Source of the DNA: Microvirga pudoricolor
GTDB taxonomy: Bacteria; Pseudomonadota; Alphaproteobacteria; Rhizobiales; Beijerinckiaceae
Assembly (NCBI RefSeq): GCF_016892705.1
Contig: NZ_JAFEMB010000004.1
Span: forward strand, 124,001-188,000
Reading direction: 5' to 3'
Length of the DNA stretch: 64,000 bases
Under the pieces are notes generated by a model. That model did not search any database. It was given only the letters and a program-made list of their open reading frames with translations, and was not told the origin of the DNA. Position 1 is the stretch's first letter. Every line of letters begins with the position of its first letter. Positions 63,615-64,000 of the stretch are shown piece after piece. A program made the translations under genes and the position numbers.

Positions 63615-64000
63615 TCATCGCGAGCAACGTTGGTATGCACTGCCGACCGTGTCCTGCTCGTTGAAGAAGCGCTTGAGCGAATTGTCCGGCTGGGTTGCCA
63701 TGAGAACCATGACCTCGTGGCCGGCCACGGCGTTGGCACAGTCGAGGGCAAGACGCTGACGATCTCCCGTGGGCTTGACGGATTTGATCCGGCACGTTGC
63801 CTGGGGCGTTCTCAGGCGGTTGCCGGCGACGATGAAGGCCGGTGCGAAGATGTTGACCGGTTTCTTGAACGACGCTCCTTTCCCGGTGGACGCGTAAATC
63901 TCCGAACAGTCCAGCCCCCCGGCCAGCCAAGCACCTTGGTACCCCGACAGGCTCGCCTGAGCCCAGGCTCCTGGCACGAATGCCAATGTGGCAAGGCTCA
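63615..64000 (-). CDS. Secreted hypothetical protein (5' end outside window)
   Basis: About 128 codons visible. The frame is open to the right edge; SLATLAFVPGAWAQ at its start is the end of a signal peptide, so the true start lies beyond 64000. The mature part (LDCSEIYASTGKGASFKKPV, later ANAVAGHEVMVLMATQ) has three Cys and no family I recognise. A 241-base gap without features separates it from the previous gene. Confidence 0.65.
   Translation of the reverse strand, partial: SLATLAFVPGAWAQASLSGYQGAWLAGGLDCSEIYASTGKGASFKKPVNIFAPAFIVAGNRLRTPQATCRIKSVKPTGDRQRLALDCANAVAGHEVMVLMATQPDNSLKRFFNEQDTVGSAYQRCSR

Noticed and set aside
1..64000. Search by eye for tRNA, rRNA, CRISPR arrays, transposases and integrases
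   Set aside because: No cloverleaf-type sequence, spaced repeats or transposase/integrase motifs were seen; a tRNAscan and ISfinder run would be decisive.

Overview
The window is high-GC DNA from an alphaproteobacterium, most likely of the order Hyphomicrobiales (Rhizobiales); a Microvirga- or Methylobacterium-like genus would fit but cannot be fixed from sequence alone. The reasons are a Porin_2-type porin, DUF992 and DUF1236 proteins, a phasin, strong G/C-ending codon use, and ATGA/TGATG start-stop overlaps throughout. I saw no rRNA, tRNA, CRISPR array, insertion sequence or prophage. CydA is cut by the left edge and a small secreted protein by the right edge.

Region by region. 1-4.2 kb: cydA-cydB-cydX-hemN, a cytochrome bd oxidase operon with oxygen-independent haem synthesis, including a 41-residue CydX. 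4.3-6.0 kb: DUF992 protein, L,D-transpeptidase, cupin. 6.0-17.6 kb: a catabolic/uptake block with an aldehyde dehydrogenase and divergent LysR gene, an MFS exporter, and a five-gene peptide/nickel-type ABC operon ending in an isochorismatase-family hydrolase and a clear terminator, controlled by a second LysR gene. 17.7-19.8 kb: a ModE-like DNA-binding protein, an orphan modA with a perfect 24-bp ModE-type operator, and purU.

20.1-31.6 kb is a complete, non-canonical chemosensory operon: a soluble receptor with two signalling tips, a protein with three CheW domains, CheB, CheR, CheA, a small STAS-like protein, CheY, a CheC-like phosphatase and a PAS hybrid histidine kinase. Most of these genes overlap or nearly touch, and there are no flagellar genes. 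31.6-37.4 kb: lytic transglycosylase, MFS, a cNMP-domain reductase that lacks the thioredoxin-reductase cysteine pair, a UBP zinc-finger protein and a bicupin. 37.5-43.1 kb is a sparser accessory stretch with an ECF sigma/anti-sigma pair, small hypothetical genes and a porin.

43.2-61.7 kb is a fermentation and storage island. On the minus strand it has a serine ammonia-lyase with a Tat signal, pyruvate formate-lyase, its activase and an AspT-type exchanger. PPK2 and two AraC-type regulators follow. On the plus strand come Pta, AckA, a small unknown protein, a PhaC-like DUF3141 protein, FabI, a membrane protein, an HlyD-type adaptor and a phasin. Together these encode serine to pyruvate to formate plus acetyl-CoA, then acetyl phosphate to acetate plus ATP, with links to polyphosphate and polyhydroxyalkanoate reserves. 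With cyd-hemN at the left end, the window reads as a low-oxygen energy toolkit plus an unusual signalling array. The last 2 kb carry a GNAT acetyltransferase and three small secreted proteins.
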